DNA of 64,000 nucleotides from NCBI GenBank assembly GCA_025331445.1, contig JAIWNE010000041.1:182572-246571 (forward strand), in the 5' to 3' direction. Origin of the DNA: Blakeslea trispora (taxonomy: Eukaryota > Mucoromycota > Mucoromycetes > Mucorales > Choanephoraceae). This document shows, in pieces, positions 44,421 through 55,792 of the stretch. The notes under the pieces are model-generated. The model did not search any database. It saw nothing but the letters and a program-made list of their open reading frames with translations, and had not been told where the DNA came from. The position numbers were made by a program, and so were the translations under genes. Every line of letters begins with the position of its first letter. Position 1 is the stretch's first letter.

Positions 44421-46505
44421 ATGAATTTTTATGGATATGATGAATTCAATCAAGAGGAAGAAGACTCGGACTATTCAATAGATTATGAGTATCTTGGCCC
44501 GCGTAAGCCAAACTATAGAGATAATAAGGATACCGATTCAATTGCCTCAGAACTTTCTGACGCTTCAGATGAAGATGGTTTCGATATGTGGGATGAAGAC
44601 CCTTACAGCACAAACGATTTTACATGGGAATCTAACGATATGCGACTTACCAGCTTTATAAAGCGGCGACAGAAAGAACTCATTAAAGTGAAGAATGCAG
44701 CACCATGGCAACAGTCTTCTTTTTGGAAAAAAGAAAAAGGTTGGCCAAGACAGTTACCAGCATCCAATTCAACAACCAATCATGATCAATCAGCCAATGC
44801 ACTCACATTAGTACTTTCTGACTATGGCACTTATGAAAAGCTCTTAGCTGTATACCGAGATCGAATTATTGAATGTGGCCATCATGTAAATGAGACAGTG
44901 ACAAGTATAGCGAATACAATCACCTGGCTTGAGTCTCAAAAAAGCCAATTGATGTCTACCTTGGTTCAAAGCTGTGATAAATTTGTAGAGACACATGCTT
45001 CTGTATCCATTTCTAAAGTATCACAAAGCAATATGTCCTTAAAGAAACTTACCGCTGATTCCAATATTGAGACTGACTTGTATCAACCTACACTTTCCAG
45101 CATGACAAATACATCCATATACAACCCATATATCCCAACTACCTCTGTAAATAATCCTCACGTTTTATCCAAACTTGTTCCTTATACCAAATACGTCGAA
45201 AGAAGTCAATATCCTGCTCCTCAAAACGCCTATCTAGCACTTGAATTTGAGCCTCTTTGTCTAGCCGAAAAATATGGATATATGGCCATTGGCGGTATTG
45301 AAGGCGAATTCGAGCTCTACTGTTCTATGCATAAAAAGCCAGTCAAGATCTGGGGCACCAAGTTTAAAGGGAAGAACAATGTACTACTAATGACAAACGC
45401 GGTTCAGATTGTTAGATGGAATAAGAAAAAGGATCAGCACACTTATTATCTGATTGCTTGCATGAACGATGCAGGAGTTTTAATTTATGAATTACCCAAT
45501 CACCAACATTGTCAGCAACAGCATTCATCTACCATTCAGTTACAATGCCATATTCGAGCATTTGACCATGTGCCCATCAATGACGCCCGAGTAAGTCATG
45601 ACGGCAGTCATATCATTTGCGTAGGAGATGATGCCTGTCTTTTTCATATTGCCGTTTCTTCAGACAATAACCGTTTGGTATTTGGAACACCTGTGCGACT
45701 CGATATATCAAGAGATGTCCTGGCTCATTCTTACAAACCATCACCTACCAATGCTTTGCCTCCATCTACCTATTCATCTCAGTATGTTGCCTGGAGCGCC
45801 TCTTCTCTCTATTTTGCTCATACATCTGACACACACAGTCATGTCTTTGTCTGGCGAATGCAACCTCAAATTGAAATGATCTATCGAATTGATGCAGCTG
45901 GCTACACATATGCTATTCAATTTCATCCAGAATTAGAAGGTGTCTTGGTGTTTTCTAATCGCTATGGTTATATTCATACTGTTAATCTGGATGAATGTAT
46001 GACTCAAGAGGGTGTTTCAGTCAAGCTAATTAATTACAATTCAGAATGTACAAAAAGTAACAAAGAAAATTGGCTGAGGCCTATGGAACAATCAGAGCAT
46101 CAATGTGCGCCACTCTGCTTAAAAGGGACAGAAACTGTCTGTCATACAAATCATCTGGCCGTGCGACATGAAATTACTATGATCTCCTTCCGAGGTGAAA
46201 AGAACAAACAGTTACGGATTCTTGCTAAAATCAATGGTCTCCAATGGTCTCGTGATGGTACTTTTCTTTATGTCTCTACTAAAAAGCGAGTTCTGGCATA
46301 CAAGTTTATATCTGGTCAAATTCAGAGCTTAAAGAAAATAGCTACCCAAGCTGCATTAGCTATGATAGAGAAAGGCAGTGTTGCTGGCAAACGCAAACGA
46401 GATCAAGTATCTGTTCAGCAAGCATGGTCTAAAAAATGGAACGATCTGCCACCTCATCTCCAATCAAGTATATTAGATAACACACGCTTTGCTAGCCATT
46501 GGTGA
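44421..46505 (+). CDS. WD40/beta-propeller-like protein (DUF2415-like)
   Basis: A single exon of 694 residues starting MNFYGYDEFNQEEEDSDYS. The N-terminus is acidic (SELSDASDEDGFDMWDEDP) and followed by a helical part (YGTYEKLLAVYRDRIIECGHHV). The C-terminal half has propeller-like blades: PLCLAEKYGYMAIGGIEGEFELY, QIVRWNKKK, NDARVSHDGSHIICVGDDACLFHI, YVAWSASSLYFAHTSDTHSHVFVW and INGLQWSRDGTFLYVSTKKRVLAYKF. This resembles fungal WD40-like proteins annotated with DUF2415, whose role is unknown. The tail is basic (AGKRKRDQ). The frame opens earlier at 44316 through a poly-T/Phe run, which I do not accept as coding. Confidence 0.75.
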   Translation: MNFYGYDEFNQEEEDSDYSIDYEYLGPRKPNYRDNKDTDSIASELSDASDEDGFDMWDEDPYSTNDFTWESNDMRLTSFIKRRQKELIKVKNAAPWQQSSFWKKEKGWPRQLPASNSTTNHDQSANALTLVLSDYGTYEKLLAVYRDRIIECGHHVNETVTSIANTITWLESQKSQLMSTLVQSCDKFVETHASVSISKVSQSNMSLKKLTADSNIETDLYQPTLSSMTNTSIYNPYIPTTSVNNPHVLSKLVPYTKYVERSQYPAPQNAYLALEFEPLCLAEKYGYMAIGGIEGEFELYCSMHKKPVKIWGTKFKGKNNVLLMTNAVQIVRWNKKKDQHTYYLIACMNDAGVLIYELPNHQHCQQQHSSTIQLQCHIRAFDHVPINDARVSHDGSHIICVGDDACLFHIAVSSDNNRLVFGTPVRLDISRDVLAHSYKPSPTNALPPSTYSSQYVAWSASSLYFAHTSDTHSHVFVWRMQPQIEMIYRIDAAGYTYAIQFHPELEGVLVFSNRYGYIHTVNLDECMTQEGVSVKLINYNSECTKSNKENWLRPMEQSEHQCAPLCLKGTETVCHTNHLAVRHEITMISFRGEKNKQLRILAKINGLQWSRDGTFLYVSTKKRVLAYKFISGQIQSLKKIATQAALAMIEKGSVAGKRKRDQVSVQQAWSKKWNDLPPHLQSSILDNTRFASHW

Positions 46506-47343
46506 TCTCTAATGCCTATTATTTATTTTATTGTACACATTTACTTATTCACCTATCTATATAAAAAAAGAATTATATACATTACTCGTCTCCCAAAAAA
46601 AATCTCTTTAACTTAAACACAATATTCATTAGCTATACCATGTTACATAATTTATACAAAGAATAATAAATCATAATACTTTAATAAGAAAAAGAAGTAT
46701 TTGGTTGCTCTATACCATTCTCAATTGGATTATACAATAGAAGAAAACAAGAAGTCTATGAAAGAAGTTGGGATTTATAGCAGAAAAAACCTCCTGTCTA
46801 GCATGTTTAAAATACCAAATTAATATGGACAAATTGAGCAATACAGTTGTTTTTCAGGGTATCAAAACCAAATGACCGTTTCTTTTTTTTTTTTTTCTAT
46901 CAGATTTGTACTGGTATTATCTTTTTTGCATCTATACTCATTCTTTGCTTGACTAGCTTTAATCAGTCAATCATAGACAAGAAACTGTAGTATGGAAGAG
47001 AACAGAGATAAAGTGCTGCCCAAAACATTAATATTCTTTTTTTATGCATACGCTTCATCAAAGTAATCATTGAAAAGTTTGCTTTCTATCATCGAATCCT
47101 AATAAAACAAAATTTAGAAGCAATGTAAACAAAGAAAACACGCTTAAAAGTCTGAAATATACATTTAACAAACTCATGAGATGGCAAGAGCCTTTATTTT
47201 TTTAAATAATATATAGAATCGCATAGATGCATATAAGTTTATATACATGGATGTTTATACACTGAGCCATCTTATGGTTTTCTCTTTCAAATTTAAAATA
47301 CATACACAACAAAATTAAAAGAGATGAAAAAAGTGAATTACAT
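46506..47343. other. Convergent intergenic region
   Basis: About 840 bases between the convergent WD40 and EF-2 genes; AT-rich 3' ends. No further gene. Confidence 0.6.
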
Positions 47344-50163
47344 TTAGAGCTTATCGTAGTACTTGTCGAGACCAGGAATATCAGGAGTAAGACCCTTTCT
47401 GGTACGGACAGCACGGATCATATCATAAACCTTGTTTCCGGGTTCCAAGGGGTTACCAGACATGATGGACCAGTGATCGAAGACAGCTTGAGGGAAAGCT
47501 TGACCAGAGGTGGCAGCACGGAGATCACCAGTGAAACCGAAAGATTCGTTAATGGGCAAGTGAGCCTTGACGGTCATCATAGGAGTACCAGCCTTTTGTT
47601 CTTCAGAGAAGACGGTACCACGACGTCTGTTAAGACAAGAGTAGATACCACCGATAGCAGATTCAGGACATTGGATTTCGACGAGGTAAACGGGTTCTTG
47701 AATACCGGGAGTGGCAGTAAGAACGGAAGCGTAGACAACACGACGACAAGTAGGGATGATTTGACCACCACCACGGTGAATAGCATCAGCGTGAAGGGTG
47801 ACATCCAAGATGTTGAAACGACAACCACGGAGGATTTCTTCGGCAATAGGACCTTCCTTGGTGGCCCATTGGAAGGCAGCAACACAAGAATCCTTGATTT
47901 CACCGAGGTATTGAACTTGCTTGGTAACATCAACCATGACGTTGGGACCAGTACCGTCAGGACCGAAACACCAGATCTTACGGGCTTCAGTAACATCCCA
48001 TTCGTACTTGTCGGCAAGGACACGAGCACGAGTCTTGAAATCATCCTTAGCAGAGATCTTACCATCTTCAATTTCGTTGGCAAGTTCATCATCCAAAGGC
48101 ATAGCACGCATGTAAATACGGTTGTGCTTGTTAGGAGACTTGGAAAGACAGTCAATGGTGGATTCAGCAGTGACAGTTTCACGGTATTGGACGACGGGGT
48201 CACCAGTCTTAAGAGGGACTTGAGCGTGGTCTTCTTCAAGATCCTTCAAACAGATTTCCAAGTGAAGTTCACCAGCACCGGCAACAATGTGTTCACCAGA
48301 GTCGGAAGTGAAGGTCAAGACACAAGGATCGGACTTGGCAAGACGCTTAAGACCTTCAACGAGCTTGGGAAGATCGTTAGCGTTCTTGACTTCGACGGCA
48401 ACTTGAACGACAGGAGAAACAGAGAACTTCATGACCTTCATGTTGTGGGCAACTTCAGAGGTGGTAATGGTACCAGTCTTGACCAAGAATTGATCAACAC
48501 CGACAAGACCAACAATGTTACCAGCGGGACAGTCATCGATGGCTTCGACGTTACGACCCATCATAAGAACGGTACGTTGGATAGACTTGACAGCCAAATC
48601 GTTCTTTTGACCGGGAACGTAGTTAGGGCCTTGGATACGGACCTTCATACCAGCACGAACGGTACCAGAGAAGACACGACCGAAAGCGTAGAAACGACCC
48701 TTATCGGAGGTAGGAACCATCTTGGAGACGTAAAGCATCAAGGGACCGTTAGGGTCACAGGCACGAATACCGACAGCACATTCATCATCGCTGGGACCTT
48801 CGTACAATTGAGCACAACGGTAAGCTTGAGAGGTGACAGGAGAAGGCAAGTGGATACAGATCATTTCCAAAAGAGCATCACCAGCGGGCAAGAACTTACG
48901 CATGACGACCTTGAGAAGGGCCTTACCTTCCAAATCCTTTTCATCGTTGGCAAGAGCAACTTCCAACTTTTCCAAGAGAGTGGTGGTTTGTTCCTTCTTG
49001 AAGTTCATGATAGAGTCGAAAAGACGGTAGATGGGGTCCAAAACGAACATGTTGAAAGCACGTTCGAGAGGCTTACCTTCGGCATCAGTAGACTTGGTGG
49101 TCCACTTCTTGGTCTTGGGGTTGAAGTAGTTTTCACCCCAAAGCTTGACCATCATCTTGTTCTTGTCAACACCGAACTTCTTGGCGTAACGGTTAGCGAA
49201 TTGACGAAGAGTGAAACCCCAACCGTGAAGACCAGAAGCAAAGGCAACGGTACCCTTTTCGGGGTAGACTTGACAGTCACCGAGGGCTTCATCAACGTAG
49301 GTGGAGATGATAACGTTGACGGATTCGACGGTACGAGCGAAAGACTATTTTTTTAAAAATAAAAAAAGGTGAAAATTAGCATGATTGCTCGAAAAATAAA
49401 CAGTTGACTACGCAAACAATCTTTGACTTACGTTGTAAAGTTCTTCCTTGTCCAATTGAAGTTCGAGAAGAGCACGATCAACCTTGTTCAAACAGATAAC
49501 AGGCTTAATACGTTCGTTCAAAGCTTGACGCAAGACAGTTTCAGTTTGGACACAGACACCATCAATACAGTCAACAACGACAAGGGCACCATCAGTAACA
49601 CGGAGAGCAGCAGTAACTTCAGAAGAGAAATCAACGTGACCAGGAGAATCGATCAAGTTAATCAAGAAAGCGGGACCATCGGTCTTTTGGTTCTTGATTT
49701 CCTTAAGGTCTTCTTCGTTTTCCATTCTGAAATACATGGAAATAGCAGTGGACTTGATGGTGATACCACGTTCTTGTTCATCCTTACGGGTATCCATGAA
49801 ACGGGCTTCACCAGCACGACCAGAAGAAATAATACCAGCCTTGGAGACCAAAGAATCGGTCAAGGTGGATTTACCGTGATCGACGTGAGCAATGACGGAC
49901 ATGTTACGGACGTTGGTAACCTTGTCCATCAAACCACGGATTTCTTCAATAGTGAAATTCTATAAAAAATAGGGCAACAATGAGCCTAATGTGCAAAGTC
50001 AATGAAACATGCATAATCTACTTACAACTATAGATAGATAAGGAATTGTTCATGTAGCAAATAGTTCAAAAAGTGAATAGATGAAGGGTAAAGCAAGTTA
50101 GTACATCAGTTAAAGTCGTGCTGCTTGTTGTCAGATGGATGGATGGATGGATACATTACCCAT
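47344..50163 (-). CDS. EFT2: Translation elongation factor 2 (eEF2)
   Basis: GTPase that moves tRNAs and mRNA through the ribosome. Exons read 50163-50160, 50027-50026, 49959-49432 and 49344-47344, giving 844 residues. G1 is AHVDHGKS, the switch region has [10 protein letters not shown]3 is DSPGH and G4 is NKVD. Domain IV carries [17 protein letters not shown] with the diphthamide His, and the protein ends GLDKYYDKL. The usual eEF2 N-terminus MVNFT is obtained only if ATGG joins a 2-nt exon 'TT' and then AATTTC; both flanking introns have consensus borders, and intron 1 has a TACTAAC branch site. An alternative single 194-bp intron from GTATCC would give MGNNFT. Strong third-position C/G bias fits very high expression. 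Confidence 0.96.
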
Positions 50164-51079
50164 TTTGTCTTCTAGAAAACTGGAGAGATAAAGAGATGAT
50201 CAGACTCTTCAGTCAACATATTTTGTTCACACACCAAGCGCATAAAAATTGAGTTTGAAACAAGGTTTTTTTTTTTCGCCTGTACACTGTGTCTCCCACT
50301 AGACCTAATAGGGAAGATTAGAAAACAAGCTCCAAGGAATTCAGATAAGAAGACTGAGTTGGTCTAGAAGTATGCCACTTGGGTCTACTAAAAGCAAACA
50401 GCCTACAAGCTCATTGTATATTGTTTAGCCTCTACCTATCTATGCTTTTGTAGTCTGAGCTTAATAAGTGCGCTAATCTAATGCAATACCTCTTTGGTAC
50501 ACTAACTTAATGCTCGGATCGGACTTGCAGATGTGATACAATAAACTCATTAATGCATAAATTCAATCTAGCAGAAGGAAGAGAATGTTCATCAAAAGTA
50601 GAAAAAGCCAAAGTGAGGTTGCCGAACGCAAAAGATTATGAGCCTCTTTTTTTATCTTTGGAAAATGTGATAATGTTAGCATTCTACACGCGCTTGTATT
50701 GAATTGTTTGCTTAACTCTGTAATCTGTTGCGTTGCATTCATTTTCTTTTAAAACTTGGACTTTGATTACAGCACCAGGAAATGAGTTTTTGGATGTTAT
50801 TCAATTAATAATTGTTCTTTTGCTATTCTCAATGAGAGGCTTAAAGATACTTGCCAATCAAAACATCAGGTACAGGTTTCAGAGAGGATGACCCTTTATG
50901 CATGGATGACTTGGCTCACTATCTCCACTTAATCCTATTCAATAAAGAATCGCTTGTGAACGTACTTCAGCATACAGACAGTAGCCGGAAGCTTACATTC
51001 AATAGTTGAGTGATAAGGCCTTTACTGTCGTCAAACCAACGCAGTACCCAGTATTGGTCAACAAATTAAATGGCCAATG
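50164..51079. other. EF-2 upstream region
   Basis: About 900 bases between the EF-2 start and the Tc1 element. It must contain the EF-2 promoter. No gene found. Confidence 0.55.
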
Positions 51080-51081
51080 TA

Positions 51082-52414
51082 CAGTTACCTACAAAAAAAT
51101 TAAATAATTTTTTGAATTTCCGATCATATCATCATCATGGCCATCCATCCTTTCCCTTCATGACATTACATAAATGAGCATTGAGCAACCAAATAATAAT
51201 AGCAAAATGGAGGAAACATCGTGCTGAATTAGTTTGAGTGGTTTTTGGAGCGAAAATATAAAAGTTTATTTAAGGAAAGAGGGCGCTAATAGTGGGTAGG
51301 TCCACCTTTGTTACAACACACCTCCTCCATTCTTTGTGGCATATTTTCGATGAGTTTGTTCCATTGAGCTGGAGCAAGCTCATCCCACACTTTCTTTATA
51401 TATGCCTTATGTTCTTCAGGCGAAGAAAAGCGACCTTTTCTTTGACGGTGCTTGTGCACAGCCCTCTTCATTTTAATCCAAAGATTTTCAATGGGGTTTA
51501 AATCAGGTGATTGAGCAGGCCAAGGCAAAAGCTCAATACCTTGATTTTTTTTCCATTCTTTGGCAGCACAGGACCGGTGAACTGGTGCTCCATCTTCCAT
51601 CAACACCACATCCTGACGATTGTCAATGAATCTGCTGAGGGCACCCTCATACACCGAGGACACAAAGCCCCTTCCCTTCCTTTCCTCTTCACCCAAGAAA
51701 GCCAACTCAGACTTACAGCCATGTTGAATGGCTCCCCAAACCATGGTGCTAGTCCTACCACTTCTAAAAGATGGTGCCAGGCAGTCCTGATGATACTTTT
51801 CATCTTCTCTGCGCCAGACAAGAATAGCTCGTGAGCTCTTACCGTTCTCAAAAGAGCTTTCGTCAGTGAAGATGACTTTTTTCCAGTCATCTACTGTCCA
51901 ACTTCGATACTTCTTGGCAAATGCATATCTCAGTAGCCTATGTGTTGTGTTCAAGAAGGGCTTCTTGACAGCTACACGGCATCTGTACCCCATGAGATGC
52001 AATGCTCGACGAACGGTATTCTCATATACATTTTCGGGAACCAAGGCAGTCAACTCGGCCAAAGTAAGCCTTCTGTCGCGCTTTATTGCTCTAACCAAGG
52101 CTCTACGACTACGATCGCTCAACTTCGGGGGTCTTCCTGAGCCTGGGCTTCGAGCAATAGAACCTCTTTGCTTGAACTTTCTAACGATCGTATACACCGT
52201 TTGTGGTTTGATCCCCAATCTTCTCGAAATTTCAACAGGTCTCATGCCGGAATTTTGGAGGTTGATAATCATTTGCTTTTCTTCTTCAGTTAAGTGTATT
52301 CTGGTGCTCATGTTCAATTTAAAAAGTGTTCGAAAGAAGTGTTTTATTGTATCATCATGTTGAAATACCATGATCGGAAATTCAAAAATTATTTAATTTT
52401 TTTGCAGGTAACTG
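51082..52414 (-). mobile_element. Intact Tc1-type transposon
   Basis: 1333 bp, flanked by TA (51080-51081, 52415-52416). The inverted ends begin CAGTTACCT and run for about 46 bp with one A/G difference and one T indel. It contains a single uninterrupted transposase gene. Size, TA duplication and protein all fit the Tc1 group. Confidence 0.95.
51286..52311 (-). CDS. Tc1-family DDE transposase, intact
   Basis: 341 residues, no intron, no stop. The paired DNA-binding domain has two helix-turn-helix units: MSTRIHLTEEEKQMIINLQ ... RPVEISRRLGIKPQTVYTIV, then a GRPPK AT-hook-like link and RALVRAIKRDRRLTLAELTAL ... NTVRRALHLMGY. The catalytic core shows FTDESSF (D), VLMEDGAPVHRS (D) and SPDLNPIENLW (E), the E following the second D at about 34 residues as in Tc1. 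The start at 52311 gives the canonical N-terminus; an open extension upstream runs into the terminal repeat and is not used. Likely a recent insertion. Confidence 0.95.
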   Translation of the reverse strand: MSTRIHLTEEEKQMIINLQNSGMRPVEISRRLGIKPQTVYTIVRKFKQRGSIARSPGSGRPPKLSDRSRRALVRAIKRDRRLTLAELTALVPENVYENTVRRALHLMGYRCRVAVKKPFLNTTHRLLRYAFAKKYRSWTVDDWKKVIFTDESSFENGKSSRAILVWRREDEKYHQDCLAPSFRSGRTSTMVWGAIQHGCKSELAFLGEEERKGRGFVSSVYEGALSRFIDNRQDVVLMEDGAPVHRSCAAKEWKKNQGIELLPWPAQSPDLNPIENLWIKMKRAVHKHRQRKGRFSSPEEHKAYIKKVWDELAPAQWNKLIENMPQRMEEVCCNKGGPTHY

Positions 52415-52416
52415 TA

Positions 52417-53262
52417 CAATTTGTTGCTCTTACTGGGATAAGATAACACAATATCATTTGAAGAGTGTTTCCTAAGCCTTCAAACATTATCCAACCTTTT
52501 TCATTCTGTGAATACTTGATGAAATATCTTCTTGGATAAATCAAAGAAATTCAGTATGGTCTATACATCTGAGACCAGATTTTTTGAAGCAGTTAGTCAA
52601 AGTGCATTAATTTTAAAAATTAAAAACAATGACTAAACTTCTCTAATCTGCAATGATACTGATAATCAGCATATGAGGGACTTTTTTTTTATATAAAGAG
52701 TAAAGCAAAACAAAAAACAAGTGACATTTCTTGGAGATTAACTTCAAATATGGTCTTGGTTAACAGCCAAGCCATTTGTTTCGAGTGTGCCCCATTCTTC
52801 ATGACAGTTTTGCTAGTAGTTTCAATGTCATCCACAAGGAATTTAGCAAGTTTAGCATTCTAGGATTGGATAGTTCGTCTGTTACAAGTAGCACTCAGAA
52901 TGCAAATGCTCATCCTTTTAACATATGATGAACTCCCATCCAAACTAACAATCGAAGAAAAAGAGCCAATAAAAGTTTTGGGCACAATCTCTAGCTATCT
53001 GAGTGACGCAAATAACAACATGATATTTCGACAGACACTTTCAATCCTAATTGAATCACTTTTAGGAATTCCGAAAAACCGACACAGGTGCTTGTTGCCC
53101 TGATGGCTGTATTTTTCTTTTGATTGTAGTCTAAAACTATCTTTATTCGCATCGAATCTTTCTTTTTCCATCTTTTTGATTTTGCAACAACTCTTTTTTC
53201 TCCATTTTCATTCAACAATATTGTCACTCAAACTTTCACTCCAAATATGTTTTGATTTTATT
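52417..53262. other. Spacer between Tc1 element and LisH-WD40 gene
   Basis: About 850 bases. A frame at 52900-53103 (DELPSKLTIEEKEPIKVLG...) is protein-like but unplaced. No supported gene. Confidence 0.45.
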
Positions 53263-54530
53263 TCATCGTACAATATGATTTGGCTTAGACCATACTCTAA
53301 CAGATTGATCATAGCCTGTACTAACAAGTCCTACAACTGGATCCATGACAAGAGAGCGAATCATGCCTGTGTGGCCCTTAAGAGTCTCCACCACTTGGCC
53401 TGTTTTGGTTTCCACTACAGCGATTGTATGCTCATTACTTCCAATAGCATAAAAGTATCTTCCTGAGGGATGCCAGATATGTTTTCGGGTCATGAACTTG
53501 TTGTCATTGGGATATATATAATAGTTCTGGATCTGCTTAGGACTGCCTGCTTCAAACAGAATAGTACGACCACTATCATGATCTGTTGTACACAAGACCA
53601 TGCCATCTAGACTGGAGATACAGACAGGTGAGAATGAAACCCAGTCATCACCTGTGGCATTCATATTGATACGTGTGGATTGGATGGCCTGTGGTTCGTC
53701 TGCTAGGCTGATGTAATGTAAATAGTTATCATCACGTACACCGATAATCAATGTAGTAGGTTCAACAAAACATATAGTCTCAACATTACCGATAAAGGGA
53801 CCCAATCGTTTCAATAAACTATAGGTGGGTAGATTTGATTGCTCTTGTTGTAGGTAGATACAGACAGTACGATCATAAGAAGCAGTTGCCATGAATCGAC
53901 CTTGCTCGGGTGAAAACAAGCCCTGTACAACATATTTCTGATGGTCTTTGAATTGTTGAAGCATACCTTCCTTCTCTGGATCCTGACCAAACTCTGGTTC
54001 GCATTCAGTATCGACCAGAACACTGGTACCATCCATGGAAGTAGTCAACATTAACTGAGGGAATGCAGGGTGAAAAGCTATGCTGAGAACAGGCGCTTGA
54101 TGGTGTCGAAAGGTTTTGTTGTGACTGAAATCGGAGGTGTTTAAGCTGGTGATTTTGACAGATTTGTCAATGCCACTGGTGGCGATTAAGCGCGACTTGG
54201 GTTCAATAGCAACAGCAAGCATATTGGTATAATGAATATCGGTCAGGTGAAATATGGTGGTATTAACATAATCTTCGTCGCCTTCTAATAGCTCATTTAA
54301 TCTATTCTTTGTGATTTTAAAATTTAGCTGTTTCTATTTTTAAAAGGAAAGGGGGGGGTTGAGTTTTACCTTTGAATTTGAAGTTGTGACATATCAAGGA
54401 CAAGCTTATCTTCAGTTGAAGCTAATTCAAGTTGATGTCTTGCTTCTCTCTTGAAGGCCTCTACTGATTCCATATAACCATGGTTGATCAAAAACTCAAG
54501 TACTGAAGCGTGAAGTTGAGAACTTGACAT
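53263..54530 (-). CDS. LisH-WD40 repeat protein
   Basis: Two exons (54530-54370 and 54301-53263) give 399 residues. The N-terminus MSSSQLHASVLEFLINHGYMESVEAFKREA is a LisH dimerisation motif. Six to seven WD40 blades follow, for example IATSGIDKSVKI, VLSIAFHPAFPQLMLTTSMDGTSVLVD, VQGLFSPEQGRFMATASYDRTVCIY, HIWHPSGRYFYAIGSNEHTIAVVE and GHTGMIRSLVMDPVVGLVSTGYDQSVRVW. LisH plus propeller proteins are scaffold subunits, but I cannot tie this one to a particular complex. The acceptor GAATAG and donor GTAAAA keep the frame across ..QIQ|RLNELLEGDEDY. Confidence 0.85.
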
Positions 54531-54718
54531 ATTCTAGTTCAAGAAACTACAAAAAAGAAAGAGAGAGAGAGAAAAAGGCTTTTTTTTTTTTGTAGACTTT
54601 AGAATGATTTTATATAAAAGAAAAACATAGATTAAATCTCCACTCGTCTCTAGGAATTGTCTATTTTACTTGAAATAAATAAAGAAAATGGCGTATATGA
54701 AACAAAATAGAAGGAAAA

Positions 54719-55792
54719 TTAAGCTGATTTAGCCTTTTGTGAGGCCTTGAGGAGAGCATAAGCAAGAACGGTGTACTTTGTAAAGATATCCTTCATCATG
54801 AACAACAAGGCTTGTGATAAAACTGCCTTTGTAATTTGTGTGCTCATACCCTAAGAGTTGCCGAACAAGAAGTCAATCATTCTGCAACAACAAACCGCTG
54901 TTTTTCTCTTGTTCTTACCTTGTACCAACCAAAGAATCCTTCTGTCTTGAGAACGCGAGTCAGCACGTCCACTGAACCCTTATAGGCAACAATTTTGTCC
55001 TTCATCTCCTTGGATGGCTTCCATTGAAGACGTACCTTAGCCATGATATAAGGATAGGTAATGACAGTAGCCAATGTCTTGGAGAGAGCACCCACCAAAA
55101 AGTTAATACCAGGAGTCAAGGGCAATTTAAGTACCTGTGTTACAATCTGCTTGATCTTTTCAAAGCTACCATAAGTGATAGCGGGGTTTACACAGAGCAA
55201 GAGAGAAGGTTGAATACCTCTCCATAAACCTTGGATGCCCTCCTCCTTAATGATCGATTGACATGTCTCTATAACACCTTGACGCTCTCCAGCTGGCAAT
55301 GTCTGTTGACGTGTCGTAATAACTGAAACAGGTGTCGTAATCAAAGTGGTCAAGGCACCGGCTGCTGCACCCAAGACAAGTTCAAGTGCAGTAGACAAGG
55401 TGCCACCACGAGGGTTGTATCGCTTGTTGTAATTCTCTCGAAGGAAAGAGTAACAGTAAAAGTAGGTAAAATTGGTGGAGGCAGTACCTATCAAAGAGGA
55501 TCCCAAACCGGCATAAAGGCCTGAAAGACCTTCCTTTTGCATAATTTGCTGAATACCGTCCATGACCGATGTATAGTTTTCGCCTTCATCTGATTCGCTC
55601 TTTGTTTGTACTTGAATTCTTGTCTTGATACTACCATTGAAAATCACCTTCTTTTGTTAGTCGAATCTTTCTGATCTATTATCTAAAATCGATGTCTTAC
55701 ATATCAAGTGGATAAATCAATGACAGGGCAAACATGGCACTAGCAGAGCCAGCAAAAGCATGACCGACAGGTGGTAAACTGGCTTTAGACAT
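54719..55792 (-). CDS. ANT1: Peroxisomal adenine nucleotide carrier (SLC25A17/Ant1 type)
   Basis: A mitochondrial-carrier-family transporter that brings ATP into peroxisomes for fatty-acid activation. Three exons (55792-55701, 55630-54919, 54850-54719). The three repeats carry the carrier motifs YPLDIIKTRIQVQ, TTPVSVITTRQQ and TYPYIMAKVRLQW. Repeat linkers include QKEGLSGLYAGLGSSLIG and EEGIQGLWRGIQPSLLL. YFYCYSFLREN and the non-acidic second-repeat motif (PVSVITTRQQ) fit the PMP34/Ant1 branch rather than mitochondrial ADP/ATP carriers. It begins MSKASLPPVGHAFAGSASA, directly at the first helix. A functional link to the peroxisomal hydratase at 28.6 kb is metabolic, not positional. Confidence 0.91.

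Noticed and set aside
47473..49356. 627-residue plus-strand open frame opposite EF-2
   Set aside because: It is an exact antisense shadow of the EF-2 exon. Strong third-position bias in EF-2 removes stops on the other strand; its translation shows no protein-like pattern.
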